From: Paraburkholderia ginsengisoli NBRC 100965
GTDB lineage: Bacteria; Pseudomonadota; Gammaproteobacteria; Burkholderiales; Burkholderiaceae
Length of the DNA stretch: 64,000 nt
Direction of reading: 5' to 3'
NCBI RefSeq assembly: GCF_000739735.1
Contig: NZ_BBJF01000009.1
Coordinates: forward strand, 124,001-188,000
Part shown: piece after piece, positions 17,700-26,294 of the stretch
Layout of the letters: the number at the start of each line of letters is the position of its first letter
How positions within the stretch are numbered: position 1 is the first letter of the stretch
Program-made: the position numbers and the translations under genes
Notes under the pieces: model-generated
Seen by the model: only the letters and a program-made list of their open reading frames with translations
What the model was told of the DNA's origin: nothing
Databases searched by the model: none

Positions 17700-18042
17700 A
17701 TGCCAGCATCAACGCGGGCAACCAGTGGATTGAGGGGATGCGATATGAGTCGCGCTAATGCCAGAGAGAGGCGAGATGATCCGGGTCCGGCGGCGCTATA
17801 ACCCTGGCGAGAGCCTTTGCAGTCCCGCATTCACCAGCCGCCGTCAACGACGCTTCGCTCTTTGCCCTCATCCATCGGGTCGCCTGAAACGACGCCGTCA
17901 CGCACTTTTTGTTAGATTGGCGGTTCGCGCATACGCGCCGGCCCCGCATCGTTTCTGTTCCGCATGACTTTGTCCTTCCCGGCAGCTTCGCCCGGCAACA
18001 CCGGAAGCCGCCGACCACTCCATCCTTCGACAGGAGCCTGAC
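17700..18042. other. Intergenic region with no recognised feature
   Basis: About 340 bp between the LysR gene and the CYTH gene, both on the plus strand. The open frames here, for example 17755-18468 on the minus strand, have no family-like sequence and mostly mirror the CYTH gene. An AGGAGCC ribosome-binding site precedes the CYTH start. I see no clear terminator or promoter. Confidence 0.4.
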
Positions 18043-18582
18043 ATGGCACGCAACATTGAAATCAAAGCCCGCGCCCAGCATTTCGAGCAACTGCGCGAGC
18101 GTGCGGCGCAGCTCGCCACCGACGCGCCGCTGATCTTCCGCCAGCAGGACTTTTTCTACGACGTGCCGCGCGGCCGTCTGAAGCTGCGCCAGTTCGATGA
18201 CGGCACCCCGGCCGAACTCATCTTCTATCAGCGCGACGATCGCGACGGCCCGAAGGCGTCCTACTACACGCGCAGCCCCGTGACCAATCCCGAGGCAATG
18301 CACGCGCTGCTCGCCACCGCGCTGACCACGCGGGGCATCGTCACGAAGGAACGGCATGTGTACCTGACCGGTCGCACGCGGATTCATCTGGACCGGGTCG
18401 ACGGACTGGGCGACTTCGTCGAACTCGAAGTGCTGCTCGCCCAGGATGACGACGAAGAAGGCGGCCATGCCGAAGCCCGCGCGATGTTCCAGAGCCTCGG
18501 CGTGGAGGAATCGGATCTGGTGGCCGTGGCTTATGTCGATCTGCTGAGCCCGGAAGACGAGTCTTCGAAGCAGGCCGCATAA
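18043..18582 (+). CDS. CYTH-domain protein (class IV adenylate cyclase / thiamine-triphosphatase-like)
   Basis: A 179-residue protein starting MARNIEIKARA, which carries the ExExK motif (here IEIKAR) that defines CYTH enzymes. Charged strands follow that would build the triphosphate tunnel, for example RLKLRQF, ELIFYQRDD, KERHVYLTGRTRIHLDRVDGLGDFVELEV. The family hydrolyses or cyclises triphosphates using two metal ions. The CyaB-like arrangement suggests class IV adenylate cyclase or a related phosphatase; sequence alone does not decide. The start follows AGGAGCC. The C-terminal stretch is acidic. It is not obviously linked to its neighbours. Confidence 0.88.
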   Translation: MARNIEIKARAQHFEQLRERAAQLATDAPLIFRQQDFFYDVPRGRLKLRQFDDGTPAELIFYQRDDRDGPKASYYTRSPVTNPEAMHALLATALTTRGIVTKERHVYLTGRTRIHLDRVDGLGDFVELEVLLAQDDDEEGGHAEARAMFQSLGVEESDLVAVAYVDLLSPEDESSKQAA

Positions 18583-18664
18583 ATCTCATGCAGCGCGAGC
18601 GTGTAAAAGTTCGCGCGGCCGCTTTCACCACCCCGCTGGCAGCAACGACCGCAACACCACTGCA

Positions 18665-19156
18665 TCAGCTCGCGGCCGCCCCCGGCGACAGATGGCCGAG
18701 CGGCAATGGCCCGTTGCGCTTGAAAGTAGTCAACACGATATTCGAGCGCACACTGTCGACGCCCGGCACGCGCATCAGCTTCTTCATCACGAAGTTCGAC
18801 AGATAGTTCAGATCGGGCGCGACGATGCGCAACAGGTAGTCGGCGTCGCCCACCACCGCGTGGCATTCGAGCACTTCGGGCAGCACGTCGATCTGCTGCT
18901 GGAATTGCTCGATGATCGAATCGCCGTGGTGCTTCAGCTTCAGGCTCGTAAAAGCGGTCACGCCGAGCCCGAGCTTCTCCGGCCGCAGCACGACGCGATA
19001 GCCGTCCACCACACCCACCTGCTCCAGCCGCTGCAAGCGCCGTCCGATCTGCGACGGCGACAGCGGCACCTGCTCGGCCAGTTGCTGATGCGTGGCCCGG
19101 CCGAAGCGCTGCAGCACGTCCAGCAGCGCGAGATCGAAGTGATCGAGTTCCAACAT
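18665..19156 (-). CDS. Lrp/AsnC-family regulator, probable regulator of phhAB
   Basis: A 163-residue Lrp/AsnC protein. The N-terminal HTH includes LLDVLQRFGRATHQQLAEQVPLSPSQIGRRLQRLEQ. A RAM effector domain follows (LGLGVTAFTSLKLKHHGDSI... VVGDADYLLRIVAPDLNYLSNF). The ATG at 19156 (MLELDHF) is preferred to a GTG at 19171. The gene is divergent from phhA and shares a 147-bp intergenic region with an AATCGTG-N8-CACGATT dyad. Phenylalanine hydroxylase genes are often next to a dedicated regulator, so control of phhA by this protein is likely but inferred. Confidence 0.92.
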   Translation of the reverse strand: MLELDHFDLALLDVLQRFGRATHQQLAEQVPLSPSQIGRRLQRLEQVGVVDGYRVVLRPEKLGLGVTAFTSLKLKHHGDSIIEQFQQQIDVLPEVLECHAVVGDADYLLRIVAPDLNYLSNFVMKKLMRVPGVDSVRSNIVLTTFKRNGPLPLGHLSPGAAAS

Positions 19157-19173
19157 GTCGAATATCCGCACTA

Positions 19174-19195
19174 AATCGTGATTTGATGCACGATT
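19174..19195. promoter_or_regulatory. Candidate Lrp-type operator between the regulator gene and phhA
   Basis: AATCGTG (19174-19180) and CACGATT (19189-19195) are perfect 7-bp inverted arms separated by 8 bp. The dyad lies just upstream of the Lrp-type gene and about 110 bp before phhA. It could serve autoregulation and control of phhA. Confidence 0.55.
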
Positions 19196-19303
19196 ATCGC
19201 ATATTACTCGGTATTCACGCCATCATTGCGCCCTTTCCGCGCGCACACCGCTCTACACTCGCATCACCGATTCCATCTGCACGACCCGTAGAGCATACCG
19301 CCC

Positions 19304-20203
19304 ATGTCCATCGCCAGTAACGCCAACACCGCCAAGCTGAAAGAGCAGTTCGACGCCGGCCTCGAAACCCGCGCCGATTTCACCATCGATCAACCGACCG
19401 AACGTTCCGGCGCGGTCGACCACGCGGTCTGGCGACAGCTCTACGCGCGTCAAACCGCGCTGCTCGAAGGCCGCGTGTGCGACGAGTTCCTGGAGGGTGT
19501 CGAACGAATCGGCATGCCGGCCGACCGCGTGCCCTCCTTCGACGAAATCAATGCGAAGCTCACGCCGGCCACCGGCTGGCGCATCGTCGCCGTGCCCGGC
19601 CTCGTGCCGGACCAGGTGTTCTTCGAGCATCTCGCGAACCGCCGCTTTCCGGTGACGTGGTGGATGCGCCGGCCGGACCAGCTCGATTATCTGCAGGAGC
19701 CCGACTGTTTCCACGATCTGTTCGGCCACGTGCCGCTGCTGATCAACCCGGTGTTCGCGGACTACATGCACGCATACGGCCGCGCCGCATTGGCCGCGAA
19801 CGACGCGGGCGCGCTGCCGCTACTGGCGCGACTTTATTGGTACACAGTGGAGTTCGGACTGATCCGCGACGACGCGAGTCCCAACGGTGTGAAGATCTAC
19901 GGCGCCGGTATCGTATCGAGCAAGGGCGAAACGATCTACAGCCAGCAGAGCGCGTCGCCGAACCGATTGTGCTTCGATCTCGAACGCGTGATGCGCACGC
20001 GCTACCGCATCGATACGTTCCAGAAAAGCTACTTCGTCATCGATGACTTCGAGCAGCTGTTCGGCGTTGCGCAGACCGATTTCGCCGCACTGCTGAAGCG
20101 GCTCGTAGCCGAACCGGCTTTCATGGCCGGTGACGTGCTCGACAGCGACCGCATCATCACGCGCGGTTCGCAGGACGGCTGGCAAGCCGACGGCGATATC
20201 TGA
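19304..20203 (+). CDS. phhA: Phenylalanine-4-hydroxylase
   Basis: A 299-residue single-domain aromatic amino acid hydroxylase. It converts phenylalanine to tyrosine using tetrahydropterin and O2. The iron ligands are H137 and H142 in PDCFHDLFGHVPLL, and E183 in YWYTVEFGL. These positions match the well-known short bacterial enzymes almost residue for residue. The regulatory ACT domain of animal enzymes is absent, as expected. phhB, which recycles the pterin cofactor, follows about 100 bp downstream on the same strand. An Lrp-type regulator is divergent. No strong ribosome-binding site precedes the ATG at 19304. Confidence 0.97.
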   Translation: MSIASNANTAKLKEQFDAGLETRADFTIDQPTERSGAVDHAVWRQLYARQTALLEGRVCDEFLEGVERIGMPADRVPSFDEINAKLTPATGWRIVAVPGLVPDQVFFEHLANRRFPVTWWMRRPDQLDYLQEPDCFHDLFGHVPLLINPVFADYMHAYGRAALAANDAGALPLLARLYWYTVEFGLIRDDASPNGVKIYGAGIVSSKGETIYSQQSASPNRLCFDLERVMRTRYRIDTFQKSYFVIDDFEQLFGVAQTDFAALLKRLVAEPAFMAGDVLDSDRIITRGSQDGWQADGDI

Positions 20204-20302
20204 AGACGAGGCCCGCCGGGTCCACAGCGGGGTCCCCTCATTCATGAAAAAATAGTGAAGGCGCGCGTCCACCAGCGCGTGCTCCTACGACGAGGTAATG
20301 CC

Positions 20303-20593
20303 ATGATCCAGAAACTCACTTCCGAAGAACGCGCGAGGCAGATCGCATCACTGCGCGGCTGGCACGCCGTCGCGGAACGCGACGCGATCCAGCGCAAGTT
20401 CGAATTCGCCGACTTCAACGAAGCGTTCGGCTTCATGACGCGCGTGGCAATCAAGGCGCAGGAGATGGATCACCATCCCGAATGGTTCAACGTGTACAAC
20501 AAGGTGGATATCACGCTGTCCACGCATGAAGCCAATGGCGTCACCGAGCGGGACATCGCACTGGCTGCATTCATCGACAGTATTACCGCGTAA
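20303..20593 (+). CDS. phhB: Pterin-4a-carbinolamine dehydratase
   Basis: A 96-residue protein with the active-site motif EMDHHPEW at residues 54-61 and a further His at 75 (LSTHEANG). It dehydrates 4a-hydroxytetrahydropterin formed by PhhA, so that the cofactor can be reduced again. The start at 20303 follows GAGGT; an upstream in-frame GTG at 20255 lacks support. It forms the phhA-phhB pair. Length and motif are normal. Confidence 0.95.
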   Translation: MIQKLTSEERARQIASLRGWHAVAERDAIQRKFEFADFNEAFGFMTRVAIKAQEMDHHPEWFNVYNKVDITLSTHEANGVTERDIALAAFIDSITA

Positions 20594-20698
20594 TACAAAA
20601 AATCTACGGCGTTTCGCGCGTGTTTATCCGCCGAGCGTTGAACAATCCCGCGGCGATGAAAGGACAATGCAGGCAATCCCGCGCTCAATCCTTCAGTT

Positions 20699-20923
20699 CT
20701 ACAGGCTATTATTAAGGCGCACGTAAGATTCCCACGCTTGCCTCGCGACGGCGTCCAAACGATCCAGTGATAGCGTCTGTCGACGCTGTACAATCAGCAA
20801 CGCATACGGCTTGGAGAGCGCGCTTGCCTCCTTGCACAGAACGAGTTCGTCGCCGCTCGAAGGTGAGCGGGCGCGCCAGAAGTTAATCGCGGCTTCCAGT
20901 TCGTGAATGGATATATCGGACAT
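20699..20923 (-). CDS. Small DUF3717-type protein
   Basis: A 74-residue protein, MSDISIHELEAAINFWR..., resembling the DUF3717 family of short Burkholderia proteins. It has an N-terminal IHELEAAINFWR helix and a C-terminal LDAVARQAWESYVR helix. The start at 20923 is chosen because the longer frame to 21013 has no family-like sequence. It is divergent from the response-regulator gene (gap 163 bp) and tail-to-tail with phhB. The function of the family is unknown to me. Confidence 0.75.
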   Translation of the reverse strand: MSDISIHELEAAINFWRARSPSSGDELVLCKEASALSKPYALLIVQRRQTLSLDRLDAVARQAWESYVRLNNSL

Positions 20924-21086
20924 GACTGCGTGATTGCTCGGAGGGCGCTTCGAGGCGGCTCGCTGGCTGCTTCGTGGCCCGTTCCCGCCGATCCCGGCAT
21001 GGCCACGCCGCACGCTGACTGTGCAGCAGGCGCCCCGGCGAACCGCTTGCCCAAACGCCTAAACCCATTGTACTTGAGCGAATTCC

Positions 21087-21773
21087 ATGCGACTCCTTCT
21101 GATCGAAGATGACCGTCCCATCGCACGCGGCATCCAAAGCAGTCTCGAACAAGCCGGCTTCACCGTCGACATGGTCCACGACGGCATTTTCGCCGAGCAG
21201 GCCCTCACGCAAAACCGCCACGAGCTCGTGATTCTCGATCTGGGCTTGCCCGGCATCGACGGCATGACGCTGCTCTCGCGTTTCCGCCAGAGCAATCGCC
21301 ACACGCCGGTGATCATCCTCACCGCGCGCGACGAACTGCACGACCGTGTGCAAGGCCTGAATTCCGGCGCCGACGACTACATGCTGAAGCCGTTCGAACC
21401 CGCCGAACTCGAAGCGCGCATTCGCGCGGTGATGCGCCGCAGTGGTCCGCACGGCGACATGCCGCGTCCGGAAGTGTCGCTGGGCGGTGTGCGTCTGTCA
21501 GGCGTTGATCGCCGCATCTTCAACGACGACAAGCCGCTCGAACTGTCGCCGCGCGAATTCGCGGTGCTCGAAATGCTGCTGCTGCGCCACGGCCGCGTGG
21601 TCAGCAAGGCGCAACTGCAAGATCACCTGACGCATTTCGGCGGCGATCTCGGTGACACCGCGATTGAAGTCTATGTGCACCGGGTGCGCAAGAAGCTCGA
21701 GAACTGCCGTGTCGAAATCGTCACGGTGCGCGGTTTCGGTTATCTGTTGCAGGAAATCCGCCAGGCCGCATAA
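21087..21773 (+). CDS. OmpR-family response regulator (TctD/QseB-like)
   Basis: A 228-residue regulator. The receiver domain has acidic pocket ED at 7-9, phospho-acceptor D51 (VILDLGLPG), T79 and K101 (LKPFEP). The C-terminal winged helix (about 125-222) includes LSPREFAVLEMLLLRHGRVV and the VYVHRVRKKL recognition region. It is co-directional with, and 132 bp before, a sensor kinase with a TctE-type N-terminus, so the pair is probably one system. That kinase type suggests sensing of organic acids, but no transporter gene is adjacent to confirm it. Confidence 0.93.
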   Translation: MRLLLIEDDRPIARGIQSSLEQAGFTVDMVHDGIFAEQALTQNRHELVILDLGLPGIDGMTLLSRFRQSNRHTPVIILTARDELHDRVQGLNSGADDYMLKPFEPAELEARIRAVMRRSGPHGDMPRPEVSLGGVRLSGVDRRIFNDDKPLELSPREFAVLEMLLLRHGRVVSKAQLQDHLTHFGGDLGDTAIEVYVHRVRKKLENCRVEIVTVRGFGYLLQEIRQAA

Positions 21774-21905
21774 TCGTCGTGAAGGCCGCAAGTTCGCTTG
21801 CGGCCTGACGGCGCCGGGCCGGCGCCGCGCACTCGGTGCGCAGTTCGCCGGCATCCGGCGAATTTCACGGCGCCCGACGCCGTCCCCTTTCCCACGCGTT
21901 CGATC

Positions 21906-23411
21906 ATGCCCCAGCCGGCCGCCAATAGTCTGCGCCGCACGCTGCTGCGGCGCCTCGCTGCACCTCTTTCGCTGCTCGCTCTGATGAGCGGCCTGATCGC
22001 TTACTGGCTGGCCTGGCAGTACACGCAGCATGTCGTCGACCGCTCGCTCGCCGACCTTGCCACCGCGATCTCCAAGCAGATCCAGATTGCCGGCCCGGAT
22101 GCGCCGATCACGGTGCCGCCGCTCGCTCAGGCAATGTTCTCCGATCCGGTCGAACAACTCGTGTACCGGATCAGTGACGGCGAAACCGAAATCGCCGGCG
22201 ACCACAACCTGCCGCTGCAAGGCACCAGCGTGCGCCGCATGCACTACGCGTACGTATTCGAAACGCAGCACGAGGGCGTGACCGTACGCGTCGCGCAGGT
22301 GCGGGTCGATCAACCGACCGGCAATCCGATCGTCGTCGAGGTGGGTCAGCCGGTCCATCACCGGTTCCGGATCGCCGCCGAGTTTCTCATCGCGATCATG
22401 ATGCCGCTGCTGTTGCTGCTGCTCGCGGGCTGGGTGATCGTGTGGCGGGTCGTCAACCAGCAGCTCAATCCGCTCACCGATCTCGCCGACTCGCTAAACC
22501 GGCAGACCCACACGTCGCTCGAACCGGTCGACGAAACCTATGTGCCCGTCGAAATCCGGCCGCTCACCGGCGCGCTGAACGCCCTGCTCGGCCGCTTGAA
22601 AACCGCGCTCGACGGTCAGCGCAAATTCATCGCCGACGCCGCGCATCAGTTGCGCACGCCGCTCACCGCCGTGAAGCTGCACGCGGAGCAGGCGGCTATC
22701 GCGCGCGATCCGCAGCAAACGCTCGCCGCGGTACGTGAGCTGCGTGCTGCGGCCGACCGTGCGGTGCGATTGTCGAATCAACTGCTGTCGCTCGCACGCG
22801 CGGAGCCGGGCGAACAGGCGGCCCGCTTCGTCGATGTGGACATGGCCGCGCTCGCATTCGATACCGGCGCCGAGTGGGTGCCGCGCGCACTGACGTTCCA
22901 CGTCGACCTCGGCTTCCAACGCCTCGACGATCCGGGCAACGATCATCCGCTGATCGCGCGCGGCAATCCTGTACTGCTGCACGAGGTGATCGCCAATCTG
23001 CTGGACAACGCACTCAAGTACGTGCCGCCGTCACGCTTCGATGGCGGCCGCATCACGGTGACGGTGTCGCAAACTTTGATCGACGATCTGCGCATGGCCG
23101 AGATCGTGGTCGAAGACAACGGCCCCGGCGTGCCGCGCACGCAGCAGTCGGACCTGTTCAAACGGTTTTTCCGCGGCGACGGTCAGAGCGATGCCGGCGT
23201 GGATAGCGGCGCAGGTCTCGGTCTCGCGATCGTGCACGACATCATGGTGCTGCATCATGGCAGCGTGCATTACGAGGATGCGCCGGAAGGCGGCGCACGT
23301 TTTATCGTGCGGATTCCGCTTGTGTCGGGCGTCGTTCAGAGCAACGTCACCGATGCCGAGCCGAAACGCCAGGCAAAAAAATCGGCGCACTCGGCGCCAA
23401 TCGACATGTAA
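21906..23411 (+). CDS. Sensor histidine kinase (TctE-like)
   Basis: A 501-residue membrane kinase. A first transmembrane helix is at about 19-38, a periplasmic domain at 39-157, and a second helix at 158-180. HAMP-like linker, H box FIADAAHQLRTPLTAVK with phospho-His H247, N box NLLDNALKY, G1 VVEDNGPGVP and G2 GAGLGLAIVHDIM follow. The N-terminus matches the two-component sensor kinase N-terminal type seen in TctE. The start at 21906 (MPQPAANS) is chosen over 21798, whose added residues are Arg/Pro-rich and unlike the family. It signals to the response regulator encoded upstream. The C-terminus ends in a basic tail (KRQAKKSAH). Confidence 0.92.
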   Translation: MPQPAANSLRRTLLRRLAAPLSLLALMSGLIAYWLAWQYTQHVVDRSLADLATAISKQIQIAGPDAPITVPPLAQAMFSDPVEQLVYRISDGETEIAGDHNLPLQGTSVRRMHYAYVFETQHEGVTVRVAQVRVDQPTGNPIVVEVGQPVHHRFRIAAEFLIAIMMPLLLLLLAGWVIVWRVVNQQLNPLTDLADSLNRQTHTSLEPVDETYVPVEIRPLTGALNALLGRLKTALDGQRKFIADAAHQLRTPLTAVKLHAEQAAIARDPQQTLAAVRELRAAADRAVRLSNQLLSLARAEPGEQAARFVDVDMAALAFDTGAEWVPRALTFHVDLGFQRLDDPGNDHPLIARGNPVLLHEVIANLLDNALKYVPPSRFDGGRITVTVSQTLIDDLRMAEIVVEDNGPGVPRTQQSDLFKRFFRGDGQSDAGVDSGAGLGLAIVHDIMVLHHGSVHYEDAPEGGARFIVRIPLVSGVVQSNVTDAEPKRQAKKSAHSAPIDM

Positions 23412-23510
23412 CGTGTGGGCATTCAGCGGACTGCTCATGCACCGCTGATGGACCACGAACGGGAGGTCGCTTCGAACCGGCTCTACTGAGCGGCTCGGGC
23501 GGCCCGTGCG

Positions 23511-24050
23511 TCATTTCTTCTTCGCTTTCTTCTCCGACGCCTTCACGTCCGATCCCTTGGCCTTCTTCGCCGACTTGCCGGCCTTGCCCGCGCCCTTCTC
23601 TTTCTCCGGCGGCGCCAGCATCGTGCCGCGGCACTTGCGCGCGCCGCAACGGCATTCGTATTCCTTCTTGAGCTTCTTGGTCTGACGCGCGTCGATCACG
23701 AGGCCGTAGTCGTAAAAAACCTCCTCGCCTTCCGCGATATCGCGCAGCGCGTGCACGTACACGTGACCGTCGATTTCCTCGGCTTCGCAGTTCGGCGCGC
23801 ACGAGTGGTTGATCCAGCGCGCGCTATTGCCGTCCACCTTGCCGTCGATCACCTTGCCGCTATCGAGCGCGAAATAGAACGTGTGATTCGGTTCGGCCGG
23901 ATTGTGCGGATGACGGCGCAATGCTTCTTTCCAAGAGATCCGCTCACCCTCGTATTCGATCAACCGCTCGCCAGCCGCAATCGGTTCGAGGGCAAACACG
24001 CCTTTGCCGTGCACACCCGAACGGCGCACGGCGATCCTGCGTGAACTCAT
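23511..24050 (-). CDS. SET-domain protein lysine methyltransferase-like protein with Lys-rich tail
   Basis: A 179-residue SET-domain protein. Residues 1-146 hold the SET fold: GVHGKGVFA near 12-20, the SAM/catalytic motif NHSCAPNC at 81-88, and YDYG at 113-116. A post-SET cysteine group is at C133, C135 and C140, which with C84 could bind zinc. Residues 147-179 are a Lys/Ala tail resembling histone H1. SET enzymes methylate lysines, and bacterial members exist with poorly known targets. The start at 24050 follows AAGGAT. It is downstream of the old yellow enzyme gene, separated by a hairpin. Confidence 0.9.
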   Translation of the reverse strand: MSSRRIAVRRSGVHGKGVFALEPIAAGERLIEYEGERISWKEALRRHPHNPAEPNHTFYFALDSGKVIDGKVDGNSARWINHSCAPNCEAEEIDGHVYVHALRDIAEGEEVFYDYGLVIDARQTKKLKKEYECRCGARKCRGTMLAPPEKEKGAGKAGKSAKKAKGSDVKASEKKAKKK

Positions 24051-24144
24051 TGAATGAATCCTTGTGAAGAACTGGGGGTGAAGTCCGGCAGCCGCTTGAA
24101 ATGCCCGCGTCTGACGCGCTGCTTTTTTCTGACGCGGATAGCAA

Positions 24145-24169
24145 ACGCGGCGCCTTGCGAGCGCCGCGT
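24145..24169 (-). terminator. GC hairpin after the old yellow enzyme gene
   Basis: Arms 24145-24153 and 24161-24169 are perfect 9-bp complements with a 7-nt loop. On the minus strand only three T residues follow, so termination may be partial. It lies about 100 bp past the stop at 24268. Confidence 0.5.
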
Positions 24170-24267
24170 CGACTGGTGACGCTCTGCGCCACATCCGGCA
24201 TCGTACACGCTCAGGACGGCTTCGTTCAACCGTCAAAAGTCGTGTTCATGCAGCCGCAGTCCGAGCT

Positions 24268-25380
24268 TCAACGTTGTCCGAACGAAATATCGCCGAACAG
24301 CGCTTTCTGCTCGCGCGGTTGCGAGCGCCAGTACTGCGGCGGCGCTTCGACCGTCGCACCGAGTTGCGCCGCGGCGTGCCACGGCCAGCGCGGGTTGTAC
24401 AACAATGCGCGGGCCAGTGCGATCAAATCGGCCTCGCCCGCTTCGATCAGCTGCTCGGCATGCAGCGGATCGGTGATCAGTCCGACGCCGATCGTGGTCA
24501 GTCCAGTGGCCTGCTTGACCGCCTTCGCAAACGGAATCTGATAGCCCGGTTCAAGCGGAATCTTCTGCAACGGCGACACGCCACCCGACGACACATCGAT
24601 CCAGTCGCAGCCGCGCTTCTTCAACTCCTGCGCGAACGCGATCGTGTCCGCGAGCGTCCAGCCGCCTTCGACCCAATCGGTCGCGGAGACTCGCACGCCG
24701 ACCGGCTTGTCGGCGGGGAATGCCGCGCGCACGATGTCGAAGATTTCGAGCGGAAAACGCATGCGGTTTTCAAGCGAACCGCCGTAGTCGTCGTCGCGCT
24801 GATTGGCGATCGGCGAAAGGAATTGATGCAGCAGATAGCCGTGCGCCGCATGCACTTCCAGTCCGTCGATGCCAAGCCGTGCGGCACGTCGCGCCGAAGC
24901 CGCGAACGCTTCGCGGATCCGGTTGAGTCCGGCGGCGTCGAGCGCGAGCGGCGGCTCTTCGCCCGCCTTATGCGGCAACGCGGAGGGCGCGTGCGGCAGC
25001 CAGCCGCCTTGCGACACCGGGATCAGCTGGCCGCCGTCCCATGGCACATGGCTCGACGCTTTGCGGCCCGCGTGCGACAACTGCATCGTCACGTTGATAT
25101 GCGAGTACTTGCGGATCGCGGCCAGCACCGGCACAAGCGCGGCTTCGGTGGCGTCGTCCCACAAGCCGAGGTCGCCCGGCGTGATGCGGCCGTCCGGCTC
25201 GACCGAGGTCGCCTCGATGAACAGCATGCCGGCGCCCGACAACGCGAGACTGCCGAGATGGATCATGTGCCACGCCGTCGCCTCGCCACGTTCGGCGGAG
25301 TACTGGCACATCGGGGAGACGACGATACGATTGGGAAGCGTCACGCTACGCAGCGTGAGCGGAGAGAAAAGCGCGCTCAT
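24268..25380 (-). CDS. Old yellow enzyme family NADH:flavin oxidoreductase (YqjM/NamA-like)
   Basis: A 370-residue FMN-dependent ene-reductase of the thermophilic-like (YqjM) class. It has the N-terminal PNRIVVSPMCQYSAERG with C25, typical of YqjM rather than yeast OYE. MQLSHAGRKA and DGLEVHAAHGYLLHQFLSP carry the conserved active-site His/Arg and loops. It reduces activated C=C bonds of enones or nitro compounds with NAD(P)H; the natural substrate is unknown. It runs with its minus-strand neighbours; a glutamine amidotransferase gene lies 73 bp upstream. Confidence 0.93.
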   Translation of the reverse strand: MSALFSPLTLRSVTLPNRIVVSPMCQYSAERGEATAWHMIHLGSLALSGAGMLFIEATSVEPDGRITPGDLGLWDDATEAALVPVLAAIRKYSHINVTMQLSHAGRKASSHVPWDGGQLIPVSQGGWLPHAPSALPHKAGEEPPLALDAAGLNRIREAFAASARRAARLGIDGLEVHAAHGYLLHQFLSPIANQRDDDYGGSLENRMRFPLEIFDIVRAAFPADKPVGVRVSATDWVEGGWTLADTIAFAQELKKRGCDWIDVSSGGVSPLQKIPLEPGYQIPFAKAVKQATGLTTIGVGLITDPLHAEQLIEAGEADLIALARALLYNPRWPWHAAAQLGATVEAPPQYWRSQPREQKALFGDISFGQR

Positions 25381-25453
25381 GGATTACGCCCAGTGAAAGC
25401 CCGAGAGCGATCGAGCATAGCACCGCAAGCGGTTTACTGCATGCGCCTGTCGG

Positions 25454-26167
25454 TCAGGCTTGAGCTTCCACCTGATCCAGCCATTCGCCGAACATCTTGC
25501 ACGTAGCGGCTTCGAGCGCCGGACCGAATTGCGCAGTCTCGGCCCGCAATTGACGCGCGTCGATGCCGTGTGACGCAAGCTCGCCCGCGTTGCCGATCAG
25601 CCAGGGCTCGAAGCGGTCGGCGCGAATCTCCGGATGACACTGCAAAGCCAGCACGTGCTTGCCCCACGCGAACGCCTGGTTTTCGCAGGCGGGCGTCGAC
25701 GCAAGACGCGTCGCATTAGCGGGGAGATCGAAGGTGTCGCCGTGCCAATGCAGCATCGACGTCTGCGCGCCATCCAGATGACGCAGCGGCGAAGCGCGGC
25801 CGGCATCGGTCAGCGTGAGCGGAGTCCAGCCGAGTTCGGTATGGCCTGCCGGATAAACACGTGCACCGAGCGCACGCGCGATCAGTTGCGCACCGAGGCA
25901 GATGCCGAGTGTCGGCAAACCGGCCGCGATGCGTTTTTCGATCAGCGACAGCAGCGGGACGAGTGTGGGATAAAGCGCGTCATCGGTGGCGCTGATCGGG
26001 CCGCCGAGGACCACCATCAGCGATGCCGCGACCGGGTTCGGCGCCTCGATCCGCGCAAAGCCGACATCGAGATAACGGACCGGACGCCCGCGCTCGCCTA
26101 GCACGCGCTCGAGACTGCCCAGATCCTCGAAGTGCACATGACGGATGGCCAGTACTTCGCGATTCAT
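25454..26167 (-). CDS. Class I glutamine amidotransferase-like protein
   Basis: A 237-residue protein with the class I amidotransferase nucleophile elbow LGICLGAQL (C90) and the QCHPE motif carrying the catalytic His and Glu. It is a free-standing domain of the type annotated as GMP-synthase-like glutamine amidotransferase. Such proteins may hydrolyse gamma-glutamyl compounds or glutamine, or conjugates such as gamma-glutamyl-polyamines. No synthetase domain is attached. Neighbouring genes do not reveal a pathway, although a YbdK-type glutamate-cysteine ligase relative lies 1.3 kb away. Confidence 0.88.
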   Translation of the reverse strand: MNREVLAIRHVHFEDLGSLERVLGERGRPVRYLDVGFARIEAPNPVAASLMVVLGGPISATDDALYPTLVPLLSLIEKRIAAGLPTLGICLGAQLIARALGARVYPAGHTELGWTPLTLTDAGRASPLRHLDGAQTSMLHWHGDTFDLPANATRLASTPACENQAFAWGKHVLALQCHPEIRADRFEPWLIGNAGELASHGIDARQLRAETAQFGPALEAATCKMFGEWLDQVEAQA

Positions 26168-26294
26168 CGCCCTGCCCCACCTTCAGGTTGACTAAAGACT
26201 TGCCGCGACGCGGCGCCAAAACGGCTGACAGGCGGACGAGGCCGCCCGCCGGAGCCGGCTTGGCAGTGTAGCGGATTGTCCCGGAAGAAGGCGC

